From the NCBI RefSeq assembly GCF_965224175.1, contig NZ_OZ245041.1, forward strand, positions 2,728,001 through 2,792,000: a stretch of 64,000 nt of DNA, written 5' to 3'. The notes under the pieces were generated by a model, which was not told the DNA's origin, ran no database searches, and saw only the letters and a program-made list of their open reading frames with translations. The translations under genes were made by a program, and so were the position numbers. Shown here piece after piece: positions 33,437-43,037 of the stretch (position 1 is the first letter of the stretch; the number at the start of each line of letters is the position of its first letter). Origin of the DNA: Kordia sp965224175. Lineage in GTDB: Bacteria; Bacteroidota; Bacteroidia; Flavobacteriales; Flavobacteriaceae.

Positions 33437-34458
33437 ATTTTAGAGATTAACGGGATTTCAACAATAAATTCAGTGTCAGTTTCCGTAAAAATGACATCCT
33501 TATTAAAATTGATTTGATATTGACGTTTCAGATACTCATTTCCCGTGCCTGTTCCGAGTGTAAAATCTACTTTGTTTAGTTTGTTTTGTATCACAATTGT
33601 ATCCTCTTTCCGCGAAAGCGAAATCAACAACGGATTTCCTTCACTTCCTTTATTATGTTTTATTGCATTTTCCACACACAATTGTAATGAACACGGAATG
33701 ATAAATCCGGCTGTATTTTCTATACTATTTTCAATTTGATACGTGTTTCCGAAGCGTTTTCCCATTAAATTCATATAATTTTTCAAGAATGACAATTCAT
33801 CTTTCAACTCAGCTAATTGCTTTTTTCCGTGCTTTAAGTAGTAACGATATACATCTGAAAAATCATCAATAAAATCTTCCATTTGTTCAGGATTCTTTTT
33901 TGCCAAACCTGATAAAACACTCAAATTATTGAATAAAAAATGTGGCTCTAGATTCTTTTGTAATATTTGCGATTGTAAGGTTGTTTTTTCTTTTTCAGTT
34001 TGTTCTAATTCTAACATTGCCTTTTGTGATTGCCTGAAATATAAAAATGCAGAAGTAAGCGCAAAAACATCACTAAAGAAAATCGTAATTGTTAGCATAT
34101 TAAAAAATCTAGCTGCATAATCATACGAATCTCCATTAAATGTCATCCAAAGCGTATAATCGATAACAATTCCAACGCTGTTAAATAATATAAAAGATAA
34201 AATATAGACTTTTATAAATTTTAAAATTGTTCTTGAAGTATCTATTCTATTCACGAGTTTCCAAGAGACAAATACTGAGATAAATGAAATTATCGAAAAT
34301 AATAAAATAGTGATATGATGGTAATAATCATAAAAATCAATATCTCCTTTGATTCTAACATAGTAGAAAATAAAAATTTTAACACCATTACTTATAAACA
34401 ATAATGCCAATACAACTAAAACATGTTTTAGACTTATTTTTTGATTGAAAATCTTCAC
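33433..34458 (-). CDS. LytS/YehU-type sensor histidine kinase
   Basis: The 341-residue protein has four membrane helices in the first about 150 residues, a short coiled coil (LELEQTEKEKTTLQSQILQ) and the His_kinase domain NLEPHFLFNNLSVLSGLAKK, in which His in PHFLFNN is the phosphorylation site. The ATPase part (CVENAIKHNKG, then GTGTGNEYLKRQY) is compact, as in this family. It forms an operon with the LytTR regulator. Confidence 0.9.
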   Translation of the reverse strand: MKIFNQKISLKHVLVVLALLFISNGVKIFIFYYVRIKGDIDFYDYYHHITILLFSIISFISVFVSWKLVNRIDTSRTILKFIKVYILSFILFNSVGIVIDYTLWMTFNGDSYDYAARFFNMLTITIFFSDVFALTSAFLYFRQSQKAMLELEQTEKEKTTLQSQILQKNLEPHFLFNNLSVLSGLAKKNPEQMEDFIDDFSDVYRYYLKHGKKQLAELKDELSFLKNYMNLMGKRFGNTYQIENSIENTAGFIIPCSLQLCVENAIKHNKGSEGNPLLISLSRKEDTIVIQNKLNKVDFTLGTGTGNEYLKRQYQINFNKDVIFTETDTEFIVEIPLISKI

Positions 34459-34500
34459 TTCTTTATGATTTTAGGTTTACAAAATACATCTTTCGTTTAT

Positions 34501-34536
34501 AATAAAACTGCTTAAAGTATCAAATACTTTAAACAG
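34501..34536 (-). terminator. Rho-independent terminator of the barrel-protein gene
   Basis: On the minus strand TTAAAGTAT and ATACTTTAA form a perfect 9-bp stem with a 3-base loop, extended by CTG/CAG, followed by TTTTATT. It separates the barrel-protein gene from the downstream LytS/LytTR pair. Confidence 0.8.
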
Positions 34537-34552
34537 CCTTATTGTATGTTGG

Positions 34553-36919
34553 TTATTGTTTTGCTCTGTTTTGTTCTGATTCGTTTCCAGAATTACGTTG
34601 CTTCACTTTTATTTTTTTGTTACCGAAGCTATAGTTTAAGCTAACTTTCACGCTTCTCGTATCAAAATAGTTATAGTAAGTTTGATCTATTCCATTTGTT
34701 TTGGTGTTTACACTTGTTGCTTTTCGCCTAAATATATCGTTTATAGCTACTGCGCAGTTTAGTTTTTTATCTAGTAATGAAAACTTTAATCCTAAATCAA
34801 GATTCACCATTTCTGACACTGAAAAGTACATCAATTTTTGTGGCGACGCATATATAAAAGTTGCTTCTGCTTGCACAGTTTTTGCTTCGTTTAATTGGAA
34901 TACATTTCGGTTATAAAATTGAAAGTTCCATTTGCTTAACAACTCAGCATCTAAATTAAATCCATCTTTATAGCGTGTGTCCATTTTTGACAAAGTTGCT
35001 TGCGTTGTTGTATTCCACCATTTCGTTGGATTGTATAGAAAAGTTTCTGTCAATCCGTAATTGTAAGCAGTATAAAAATTATCAAATGTTACTACGATGC
35101 GTTGTTGTGCGCCATCTTCTGCTTTAATAATGTTGAAATATCCATCATCTACATAACTTACAAATGCTTTACTGATGAGCTTTCCTTTGTAAATGTGTTG
35201 TAACTCTAAATTGTCAGAAATTTGCGGCTTTAAAAACGGATTTCCTTCTTGATACGAAATTGAATTGATGTAAAAACGGAACGGATTTAAGCGTTCAAAA
35301 CTAGGTCGCTGAATTCTTCTACTATAACTCAAATTAAACATATTTTCCCTGCTTGGGTTATACCCTAAAAACACAGATGGAAATAGTTTGTTATACGTAT
35401 TGACATCCGTTTGATTGTTTGTTTCTGAAACTCCTTTTGTACGTGTGTTTTCAAAACGAACTCCAATTTTTGTTTGCCATTTTTCGCCTAATGGCTTGGA
35501 CATGTCTGCATATATTGCATTAATATTTTCAGAATACATAAAGGTATTACTCTGTGTTGGGTCAAAAATTGGTGTTCCTGTAGTCCTATTATAAAACGCT
35601 ACATCACTATCTGTTTTTGTCAATGTAGTTTTTACTCCGTAAGAGAAGTTTGCCCAATTGCTTGGATGTTCCACATCGATTTTTGCACTGTAATTTTTAA
35701 TCTTTTGATTCGTGCTATTTTCCGCCTCAAAATAACTTTGGTTTGTAATAAATTGTTCACTGCTAAAATTCCTATTGGAAGAATTATTAAAATTAAAATA
35801 ATCAACATCTACAGATAATTTTCTACCAAGCGTATCTAGTTTTTGAATGTAATGTGCATTTATCGAGTGATTTTCTCTTGTGGTTTCAGCGTTCCCTTCA
35901 TTAACAGTAAACGTCCCATTACCATCATTTATTCGTGTTACTCCACCATCAGCGATACCTTTATCTTCAAACGAACCTGAATATAAAATTCCAACAGTAG
36001 CGTTATTTGTTACATTATAGTCTACTCCTAACCTTCCTGAAATCAAGTTTTCTTTATTTTTCATATCAAGATTTGTTGCAGTTGAAGCAGATGGATAAAT
36101 AATATCAAATTCATTAAATTGTGCTGAATGTCCTTTAGTTCCATTTAAAGAAGCAATGACACTTAGGTTATCTTTGTTATAGTTAAATGTATTTCCAAAA
36201 TTAAACAATGAATATGTGGCTTGCGTATAAGAAGTTCTGAATTGATTATTCCAGCTATTTTCTTTTGACTTTTTTAGTACAATATTAATAAGTCCGCTAT
36301 TCCCTTCTGCGTCATATTTTGATGGAGGTGTTGTAATCACTTCAATATTTTTAATATCATCAGATGCGATCGTACTCAAATAAGCGTTTAATTCATTTCC
36401 TGATAATTGTATCATTCGATCATTAACCATTACACGCACATTTCCTTTTCCTACAATGGCCAACTTGTCTGTATCTACATTTACACTTGGTGTCGCTTTT
36501 AGCGCATCAATTGCGGTTCCACCAGTACCTGCAACTGTATTTTCTACATTAAAAATTAATCTATCTACCTTTTGTTGAATGAGTTTTTTACGAGCTGTAA
36601 TCACTACTTCTTGTAATTGCTGTCCATCTTCCTCTAAAACGATGGTTCCGATATTTGGTTGAGTTGGATATATCTTTTTAGTGTTAAATCCGACAAAACT
36701 AATTTCTAAATACACATTTTCCTTTTTTGTACTTATAGAAAATTCCCCGTTTTCATCAGAAATGACACCTGTAATTAGTGAATTATCGGCTTTATCTTTT
36801 ACTACAATGTTAGCAAATGAAATAGGTAGGTTTTGTTGGTCAATTATTTTGCCTGTAAAATTTTGTCCAAAACTAATCGAACAAATCAAAATGATTAAAA
36901 GTGTTGTAATGGTTTTCAT
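34553..36919 (-). CDS. Outer-membrane beta-barrel (TonB-receptor-like) protein
   Basis: The 788-residue protein has a signal peptide (LLIILICSISFGQ), a carboxypeptidase-regulatory-like domain at about 19-105 (GKIIDQQNLPISFANIVV, EISFVGFNTKKI), a plug-like region (about 110-220; DALKATPSVNVDTD, VMVNDRMIQLSG) and a large barrel. This architecture is the 'outer membrane beta-barrel family' of Bacteroidota, related to TonB-dependent receptors. Its ligand is unknown. It has its own promoter and terminator but lies directly upstream of a LytS/LytTR pair in the same direction. Confidence 0.88.
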   Translation of the reverse strand: MKTITTLLIILICSISFGQNFTGKIIDQQNLPISFANIVVKDKADNSLITGVISDENGEFSISTKKENVYLEISFVGFNTKKIYPTQPNIGTIVLEEDGQQLQEVVITARKKLIQQKVDRLIFNVENTVAGTGGTAIDALKATPSVNVDTDKLAIVGKGNVRVMVNDRMIQLSGNELNAYLSTIASDDIKNIEVITTPPSKYDAEGNSGLINIVLKKSKENSWNNQFRTSYTQATYSLFNFGNTFNYNKDNLSVIASLNGTKGHSAQFNEFDIIYPSASTATNLDMKNKENLISGRLGVDYNVTNNATVGILYSGSFEDKGIADGGVTRINDGNGTFTVNEGNAETTRENHSINAHYIQKLDTLGRKLSVDVDYFNFNNSSNRNFSSEQFITNQSYFEAENSTNQKIKNYSAKIDVEHPSNWANFSYGVKTTLTKTDSDVAFYNRTTGTPIFDPTQSNTFMYSENINAIYADMSKPLGEKWQTKIGVRFENTRTKGVSETNNQTDVNTYNKLFPSVFLGYNPSRENMFNLSYSRRIQRPSFERLNPFRFYINSISYQEGNPFLKPQISDNLELQHIYKGKLISKAFVSYVDDGYFNIIKAEDGAQQRIVVTFDNFYTAYNYGLTETFLYNPTKWWNTTTQATLSKMDTRYKDGFNLDAELLSKWNFQFYNRNVFQLNEAKTVQAEATFIYASPQKLMYFSVSEMVNLDLGLKFSLLDKKLNCAVAINDIFRRKATSVNTKTNGIDQTYYNYFDTRSVKVSLNYSFGNKKIKVKQRNSGNESEQNRAKQ

Positions 36920-36949
36920 AATTATCGTAATTCAATATTAATAACACTC

Positions 36950-36957
36950 CAAAAGTA
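36950..36957 (-). promoter_or_regulatory. Promoter -7 box (TACTTTTG) of the barrel-protein gene
   Basis: This is a TAnnTTTG match on the minus strand, 30 bp before ATG 36919. Confidence 0.45.
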
Positions 36958-37211
36958 TCTTGACAATGCAGTTTTTGAAATAGCTATAAAATGAATTGAG
37001 GAAAAAATGAAATGAATTAGGGGAAATAAAAAAATGTTCTATGAAATTGTTTAACATCTTCTTATACCATTTGTTGTTTGGATTCACTACTGAAGAAAAT
37101 ACAGCACAATCTTAGTTACGAATTGTTTTTGTTGATGGTTTATAAATACGCAATAAAAGTGTCGTTATGATATATGTAAAAGTTATTTCCTTTGTCCAAA
37201 ATAATTTATAC

Positions 37212-37715
37212 ATGAAATCTTTTAAAACAATACTATTATTAACGCTCGTAACGACTTCTTTTTTAATGAATTCATGCGGAGTTCTTGTGAAAGCAAAAGC
37301 CAGAAAATCCATTACAGAAGAAAATGGTGCAATTCCACCTGATCTGGGAAAAGAAAATACAACTATGATTTTCTTTCTGTATCACAGATCATACAATCGT
37401 TATTTAAAAAAGAATGCGAAGAAATTTTACAAAGATGATTACATATTCTTAACAGAAGAAGAGTTTACTAAAAACGAAACATATAGAGATATCTCCAAAT
37501 ATAGATACATTTTTAAATTTGATTATATTCATTATACCGTCCCTGACTTTAATTCTCCTTCCTTTGAAAAAAGACGAAGAGTAAAAAAATTCTATATCGT
37601 AGACCGTAAAACTGGCATTACTTACAAATCAAAAATGACCTCTGGACTTTGGAGCAAATTACAAAAAGTATACTTTGAAAAGCTAAGTGAAAAAATTACG
37701 AGCAATCGTAGGTGA
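37212..37715 (+). CDS. Hypothetical lipoprotein
   Basis: I start it at ATG 37212 (MKSFKTILLLTL); an in-frame ATG 45 bp earlier would hide the signal peptide. The 167-residue product has a lipobox (SFLMNSCGVL) and a basic, aromatic-rich body (KFYKDDYIFLTEEEF, KYRYIFKFDYIHYTV). No family is recognised. It is isolated, convergent with tyrS and divergent from the barrel-protein gene. Confidence 0.7.
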   Translation: MKSFKTILLLTLVTTSFLMNSCGVLVKAKARKSITEENGAIPPDLGKENTTMIFFLYHRSYNRYLKKNAKKFYKDDYIFLTEEEFTKNETYRDISKYRYIFKFDYIHYTVPDFNSPSFEKRRRVKKFYIVDRKTGITYKSKMTSGLWSKLQKVYFEKLSEKITSNRR

Positions 37716-37824
37716 TCTTCACAACATTTTTCTAAAAATCGTTACACTTAAATCACAAAAAAATATCCCAATAAAATCTTTTATTGGGACATTATAATAT
37801 TTATATCTAATAAACAAAGGCGAC

Positions 37825-39126
37825 CTACTTCACTATCAACAAGAAATTCTTTTTCCTTCCGCGTTGAATGGTTACAAATTTATCATTGATCAAATCAGCA
37901 GTTGTGATTTTATAATCTTCTTTCACTTTCGTTTTATTTACTGCCACAGAATTCTCTTTCAAAGCTCTTCTTGCATCTCCATTAGAATTTAAGAAGCTTG
38001 TTTTTGCAGATAAAGCTGCAATCATATCCAAACCTTCCTCAATATCAGCACGATCAATTTCCGCTTGCGGAACACCTTCAAAAACATCTAATAATGTTTG
38101 CTCATCTAATTGTTTAAAATCTTCTGCAGTAGATTTTCCAAATAAAATATTTGTTGCTTTTAAGGCATTTTCTAAAGCTTCTTCTCCATGTACAAGCGTA
38201 GTTACTTCCTTTGCTAAACGTTTTTGCAATGTTCGTGTATGTGGAGCTTCTGCATGTGCTGCAATTAACTGATCAATCGTTTCTTTATCTAAAAAGGTAA
38301 AGATTTTAATGTACTTTTCAGCATCTACATCCGTAGCATTGAACCAAAATTGGTAAAAACGATATACAGACGTTTTATCTGCATCTAACCACACATTTCC
38401 GCCAGCTGTTTTTCCAAACTTCGTTCCATCAGCCTTTGTAATTAAAGGGCATGTCATTGCGTACGCTTTGGCACCTTCTTCAGTGTTCATTCTACGCACC
38501 AATTCAGTTCCAGTGGTAATATTTCCCCATTGATCTGATCCGCCCATTTGTAACAAGCAATTGTGTTCTTTGTGTAAATGGTAAAAATCGTATCCTTGAA
38601 TCAATTGGTATGTAAACTCTGTAAAAGACATTCCTGCGCCTTCTGTAGAAACACGTTTTTTTACAGAATCTTTCGCCATCATGTAATTTACCGTAATTCG
38701 TTTTCCAACATCACGTGCAAAATCGATAAAAGAAAAATTCTTCATCCAATCGTAATTGTTCACTAAAATTGGCGCATTTGCTTCACTTCCACCAAAATCT
38801 AAAAAGCGAGACAATACACGTTTGATTCCTGCTACATTATGATTCAAAATATCTTCTGTCAATAAATTACGCTCATCTGACTTCCCTGAAGGATCACCAA
38901 TCATTCCTGTTGCGCCACCAACCAAAGCAATTGGCTTATGTCCAGACTTATATAAATGCATCAACAAAATAATAGGCACTAAACTTCCAATGTGTAATGA
39001 ATCTGATGTAGGATCAAATCCAATATACGCAGTCGTCATTTCCTTATTCAATTGTTCTTCTGTTCCTGGCATGATATCGTGTATCATTCCTCTCCAACGT
39101 AATTCTTCTACTAAATTGCTATTCAT
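37825..39126 (-). CDS. tyrS: Tyrosyl-tRNA synthetase
   Basis: The 433-residue enzyme charges tRNA-Tyr. It shows YIGFDPTSDSLHIGSLVPI (HIGH-type motif), YDFYHLHKEHNCLLQMGGSDQWGN and KFGKTAGGN (the KMSKS equivalent), and ends with an S4-like RNA-binding domain (about 360-433). I start it at 39126 (MNSNLVEELRWRG) because the -7 box at 39151-39158 overlaps the longer alternative start at 39153. Confidence 0.95.
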   Translation of the reverse strand: MNSNLVEELRWRGMIHDIMPGTEEQLNKEMTTAYIGFDPTSDSLHIGSLVPIILLMHLYKSGHKPIALVGGATGMIGDPSGKSDERNLLTEDILNHNVAGIKRVLSRFLDFGGSEANAPILVNNYDWMKNFSFIDFARDVGKRITVNYMMAKDSVKKRVSTEGAGMSFTEFTYQLIQGYDFYHLHKEHNCLLQMGGSDQWGNITTGTELVRRMNTEEGAKAYAMTCPLITKADGTKFGKTAGGNVWLDADKTSVYRFYQFWFNATDVDAEKYIKIFTFLDKETIDQLIAAHAEAPHTRTLQKRLAKEVTTLVHGEEALENALKATNILFGKSTAEDFKQLDEQTLLDVFEGVPQAEIDRADIEEGLDMIAALSAKTSFLNSNGDARRALKENSVAVNKTKVKEDYKITTADLINDKFVTIQRGRKKNFLLIVK

Positions 39127-39150
39127 TTGTATATTCTTTTTAAAGCTTCG

Positions 39151-39158
39151 CAAAGATA
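39151..39158 (-). promoter_or_regulatory. Promoter -7 box (TATCTTTG) of tyrS
   Basis: This is a perfect TAnnTTTG match 24 bp upstream of ATG 39126; it fixes the tyrS start. Confidence 0.55.
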
Positions 39159-39192
39159 TAAAAGTGAAAAGAAAAAAGTTTATTTTAGTAGC

Positions 39193-40197
39193 ATGATATT
39201 AGTTACAGGTGGAACTGGATTGGTTGGCGCGCATTTATTGGCATATTTAGCTAAAACAGAAACAAAAATTAAAGCTATTTACAGAACAGTTGACAAGTTG
39301 GAAGCTGTTAAAAACGTATTTGCATATTATTTTGAGGAACCTATTTCTTTTTTTGATAAGATTGATTGGCACAAAGCTGATGTAATTGATATTCCATCCT
39401 TGGAAGCTGTATTTCCTGAAATCACGCATGTATATCATGTGGCTGCATTAATTTCCTTTGATCCGAAAGATTTTGAAACACTTCGAAAAGTGAATATTGA
39501 AGGAACTGCCAACATTGTGAATTTGTGTATTTCTAATGGCATCAAAAAACTCTGCTTTGTAAGTTCGATAGCCGCAGTTGGCGAAAATGAAGATCCGACA
39601 GTTCCTATTACCGAAGAAACACACTGGAATCCTGAAGCCGATAATAATGTGTATGCCATTTCTAAATATGGTTCTGAAATGGAAGTCTGGCGCGGTTCGC
39701 AAGAAGGTTTAGATATTGTCATCGTAAATCCTGCTATTATTTTAGGTGCTGGATTTTGGCGAACAGGAAGCGGCTCACTGATCAGAACTGTTGATAAAGG
39801 TTTAAAATATTACACCAGTGGAATTCTGAGCTATGTAGACGTAAAAGATGTTGTTTCCGTAATGATTCAACTCATGAATAGCGACATTAAAAACGAGCGT
39901 TTTATTTTAGTTGCCGAAAACTGGTCGCTGAAAAAATTCACACAAACAACCGCAAACGCATTAAACGTAAAAGCGCCTCAAAAAGAAGCAAGTCCATTTT
40001 TATTAAGAATTGCTTGGCGAATGGATTGGTGGCGACAACTTTTTACTGGAAAACGAAGAAAGTTAACACGATTGACCGCAAAATCAATACAATCACAATC
40101 ATTTTTTGATAGTGGTAAAATTCAAAAAGCACTCAATTTTACCTTTATACCTTTGGAAGAAACTATTGAGCGCGTCACTGAACGTTATAAAGCATAA
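39193..40197 (+). CDS. NAD(P)-dependent epimerase/dehydratase (extended SDR)
   Basis: The 334-residue protein begins MILVTGGTGLVGAHLL with the TGGTGLVG Rossmann motif. The catalytic YxxxK appears as YAISKYGSEME (near 155) and the catalytic Ser precedes it in CFVSSIAAVGE. It resembles dihydroflavonol reductase-like epimerases common in flavobacteria. ATG 39193 gives the Rossmann fold directly; a longer frame from 39127 would overlap the tyrS promoter. The substrate is unknown. Confidence 0.85.
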   Translation: MILVTGGTGLVGAHLLAYLAKTETKIKAIYRTVDKLEAVKNVFAYYFEEPISFFDKIDWHKADVIDIPSLEAVFPEITHVYHVAALISFDPKDFETLRKVNIEGTANIVNLCISNGIKKLCFVSSIAAVGENEDPTVPITEETHWNPEADNNVYAISKYGSEMEVWRGSQEGLDIVIVNPAIILGAGFWRTGSGSLIRTVDKGLKYYTSGILSYVDVKDVVSVMIQLMNSDIKNERFILVAENWSLKKFTQTTANALNVKAPQKEASPFLLRIAWRMDWWRQLFTGKRRKLTRLTAKSIQSQSFFDSGKIQKALNFTFIPLEETIERVTERYKA

Positions 40198-40218
40198 ATC
40201 GATTTAGATAAAGACATA

Positions 40219-40248
40219 AAAAAAGTCCTTGATTACAAGGACTTTTTG
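40219..40248. terminator. Bidirectional terminator between epimerase and DUF4296 genes
   Basis: An 11-bp perfect stem (AAAAGTCCTTG / CAAGGACTTTT) with a 4-base loop is flanked by As on the left and Ts on the right, and lies between two convergent genes. Confidence 0.85.
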
Positions 40249-40262
40249 TTTGAATATATACT

Positions 40263-40718
40263 TTATCTCTTTTTAACAGGCTGCAAAAGCTTTGCCCTTG
40301 CTGCAGTATCAATTTTCTTTTTTCGTTCTTCTTTATTTACTTTTTGAATAGAATCTCTACGTGCTTGTTCCGCTTTTAAATCTTCTCCAACAGTTTTTCG
40401 TTCTTTTGCTAATCGCGCTTGTACCATTGCATAAATCTCATCATATTTCATAGGATGTACAGCATAATAATTATTACTCGATGCAAACTGTAAGCTATCC
40501 GTTTGATGTTTTACGTACAAATAAGAATCTAAATGCATATTGTTGTCTTCCAATTTCTTTTTATTAACACCTTTAATAGAGTTAATCAAAGTAATATCGT
40601 ATAAAATAGCTGCCATTTTTTCCTTAGATAATAAATTATCTGGCTTAGACACAACTTCTTCTCTACAAGAAACTGTTGCCAATACGACAATTAACATGCA
40701 CGCTAAGTATTTTTTCAT
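40263..40718 (-). CDS. DUF4296 lipoprotein
   Basis: The 151-residue protein has a lipobox (VVLATVSCREE) and the DUF4296 pattern LLSKEKMAAILYDITLINSI, ending in a strongly charged helix (KEERKKKIDTAARAKLL). Function unknown. It lies downstream of pyrC on the same strand after 77 bp; this lipoprotein, dihydroorotase and polyprenol-phosphate glycosyltransferase order is one I recall from other Flavobacteriaceae. Confidence 0.82.
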   Translation of the reverse strand: MKKYLACMLIVVLATVSCREEVVSKPDNLLSKEKMAAILYDITLINSIKGVNKKKLEDNNMHLDSYLYVKHQTDSLQFASSNNYYAVHPMKYDEIYAMVQARLAKERKTVGEDLKAEQARRDSIQKVNKEERKKKIDTAARAKLLQPVKKR

Positions 40719-40795
40719 CTGTTTATTTTTATTAATTTATCAATAGTCAGCTGGCATTTTTTATGATCAAAATAATATCAATCAAACTGCTTTTC

Positions 40796-42130
40796 TTATC
40801 TATTGAATTCTAATTGTTTTACGTGACGCTTTTCAGAAATTGTTCCTTCTGCGTACGCTAAATTTCCATTGACAAATGTATGTGTTATGGTCGAATCAAA
40901 AGTTGTTCCTTCAAACGGTGACCAACCACATTTATATAATACATTGTCTTTAGAAACTTCATAAGATTTTTCTAAATCGATCACTACTAAATCTGCATAA
41001 AAACCTTCTTTAACAAAACCTCTGTCTTTTACTTGAAATAATCGTGCTGGATTGTGACACATTTTTTGAGCAATCTTCTCTAGAGAAATTTTTCCTCGTT
41101 TATGTGCCTGAATCATTGCATTTAATGCATGTTGTACTAATGGTCCGCCAGAAGGTGCTTTTGTATATGGATTACTTTTTTCTTCTAAGGTATGTGGCGC
41201 ATGATCGGTTGCAATCACATCAATACGATCATCCAATAAAGCTTCCCATAATTGATCTCTATCGCTTGCTGTTTTTACCGCAGGATTCCATTTGATATGC
41301 GTTCCTTTTTTCTTGTAATCTTCATCAGAGAACCATAAATGATGTACACATACTTCTGCTGTGATTTTCTTTTCTTCTAAAGGAATTGAATTGTCAAACA
41401 ATGCAGTTTCTTTTCCTGTTGATAAATGAAATACATGCAAACGTGCGCCCGTTTTCTTTGCCAACTCTATAGCGCGAGAAGATGATATATAACATGCATC
41501 TTCGCTTCTAATAATTGGATGATACTCAATTGGAATGTCGTCTCCGAATTTGTCTTTGTATGCTGCTAAATTCTTTCGAATTGTTGCTTCATCTTCACAA
41601 TGTACAGAAATGACCATGTTGGTACTTGAAAATATTTTTTCTAATACTGCTGCGTCATCTACTAACATATTTCCTGTAGACGAACCTAAAAATAGTTTTA
41701 ATCCAGCTACTTGTGTCGGATCTACTTTTAAGATTTCATCTAAATTATCATTCGTACCACCAAACATAAACGAATAGTTGGCATACGCTGTTTCTTTTGC
41801 AATGTCTAGTTTTTCCTGCATTTTAGCAACTGTCGTTGTCTGCGGATTTGTGTTAGGCATTTCTACAAAAGAAGTAATTCCACCAGCAATTGCGGCTCTT
41901 GATTCTGTAGCAATATTTGCTTTATGCGTTAATCCTGGCTCTCTAAAATGTACTTGATCATCAATGACTCCTGGAAAAACATGTTTTCCTGCAACATCAA
42001 TTACTTCATCGGCTTCTTCAGAGAGGTTCGTTCCAATTTTAGCAATTCGTTCACCTTCAATTAAAATATCAGTCGTTTTTACTTCGACTTCACTAACGAG
42101 TTGTGCGTTTTTTAGTAGTATTTTATGCAT
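40796..42130 (-). CDS. pyrC: Dihydroorotase
   Basis: The 444-residue amidohydrolase catalyses the third step of pyrimidine synthesis. Evidence includes GVIDDQVHFREPGLTHKANI, FVEMPNTNPQTT, HVFHLSTGKE, and IATDHAPHTLEEK with the catalytic Asp. The usual H-x-H metal pair at the N-terminus is Q-x-H here (DDQVHFR); I recall the same change in other Bacteroidota homologues, so it is probably lineage-specific rather than a loss of function. It is followed by the DUF4296 gene and preceded by the glycosyltransferase gene after 71 bp. Confidence 0.9.
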   Translation of the reverse strand: MHKILLKNAQLVSEVEVKTTDILIEGERIAKIGTNLSEEADEVIDVAGKHVFPGVIDDQVHFREPGLTHKANIATESRAAIAGGITSFVEMPNTNPQTTTVAKMQEKLDIAKETAYANYSFMFGGTNDNLDEILKVDPTQVAGLKLFLGSSTGNMLVDDAAVLEKIFSSTNMVISVHCEDEATIRKNLAAYKDKFGDDIPIEYHPIIRSEDACYISSSRAIELAKKTGARLHVFHLSTGKETALFDNSIPLEEKKITAEVCVHHLWFSDEDYKKKGTHIKWNPAVKTASDRDQLWEALLDDRIDVIATDHAPHTLEEKSNPYTKAPSGGPLVQHALNAMIQAHKRGKISLEKIAQKMCHNPARLFQVKDRGFVKEGFYADLVVIDLEKSYEVSKDNVLYKCGWSPFEGTTFDSTITHTFVNGNLAYAEGTISEKRHVKQLEFNR

Positions 42131-42201
42131 TGTGTTGTGTTTTATTCTAGTGTCTCAAAACAAATTCAAGAGATCTTTATGAAAAATTCATAGTTAAAAC
42201 T

Positions 42202-42927
42202 TTATTTTCGAGAAAACATGCTTCGGATTTTCATCTTGATAATTCCGAAAACTGCTTCTGAAAATATAGAACTGTCCATTTTGGATTCTCCTTTGGTTCT
42301 ATCGGTAAAAATAACAGAAACTTCTTTGATATTGAAACCTAATTTCCATGCTTTAAATTTGAGTTCTATCTGAAAAGCATATCCGACAAAGCGAATATTA
42401 TCCAAACCAATAGTTTCTAATACTTTTTTACGGTAACAGATAAATCCTGCAGTCGTATCATGAATTGGAATTCCAGTAATGAATCGTACGTATTTTGATG
42501 CAAAATAAGACATCAACACTCGATTCATAGGCCAATTGACCACATTTACGCCTTTTACATACCGAGAACCTATTGCCACATCAGCGCCTTCTTCTTGGCA
42601 AGCAGCTAGCAAACGCATTAAATCTTTTGGATTGTGCGAGAAATCTGCATCCATTTCAAAAATATACTCATAATCTCGCTGCAAAGCCCATCTAAAACCG
42701 TGAATATACGCTGTTCCTAAACCTGTTTTGGCTTTTCGAGTTTCAAGAAAAAGTTTCGTAGGATATTTTTCTTGAAGTTCAATAACTTTTTTATGTGTTC
42801 CGTCGGGAGAATTGTCATCTACAATCAAAACATGAAAAGCTTTCTCTTGTGCAAAAACCGCATCAATGATTGCTTCTATATTTTCAATTTCATTATACGT
42901 TGGTATGACAACAATTGCGTCTGACAT
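42202..42927 (-). CDS. Polyprenol-phosphate mannose synthase-like GT2 glycosyltransferase
   Basis: The 241-residue GT2 enzyme has VVIPTYNEIENIEAII at the N-terminus, LIVDDNSPDGT (first metal/donor loop) and EMDADFSHNPKDL (DxD motif). It matches Dpm1-type enzymes that transfer a sugar from a nucleotide donor to polyprenol phosphate at the inner membrane. There is no C-terminal membrane domain, as in soluble Dpm1. It is the first gene of the group with pyrC and the DUF4296 gene. Confidence 0.88.
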   Translation of the reverse strand: MSDAIVVIPTYNEIENIEAIIDAVFAQEKAFHVLIVDDNSPDGTHKKVIELQEKYPTKLFLETRKAKTGLGTAYIHGFRWALQRDYEYIFEMDADFSHNPKDLMRLLAACQEEGADVAIGSRYVKGVNVVNWPMNRVLMSYFASKYVRFITGIPIHDTTAGFICYRKKVLETIGLDNIRFVGYAFQIELKFKAWKLGFNIKEVSVIFTDRTKGESKMDSSIFSEAVFGIIKMKIRSMFSRK

Positions 42928-42945
42928 TTTCTAAAATTATGCGAA

Positions 42946-42953
42946 CAAAAGTA
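42946..42953 (-). promoter_or_regulatory. Promoter -7 box (TACTTTTG) of the GT2 gene
   Basis: This is a TAnnTTTG match on the minus strand, 18 bp before ATG 42927. Confidence 0.45.
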
Positions 42954-43037
42954 AACAAATTATACCTTCTGTGAATAGGGATCGTATTTTGTGCTAAATT
43001 TTTATGTATTATTTAACATACTTGTTAATTTTACCAA

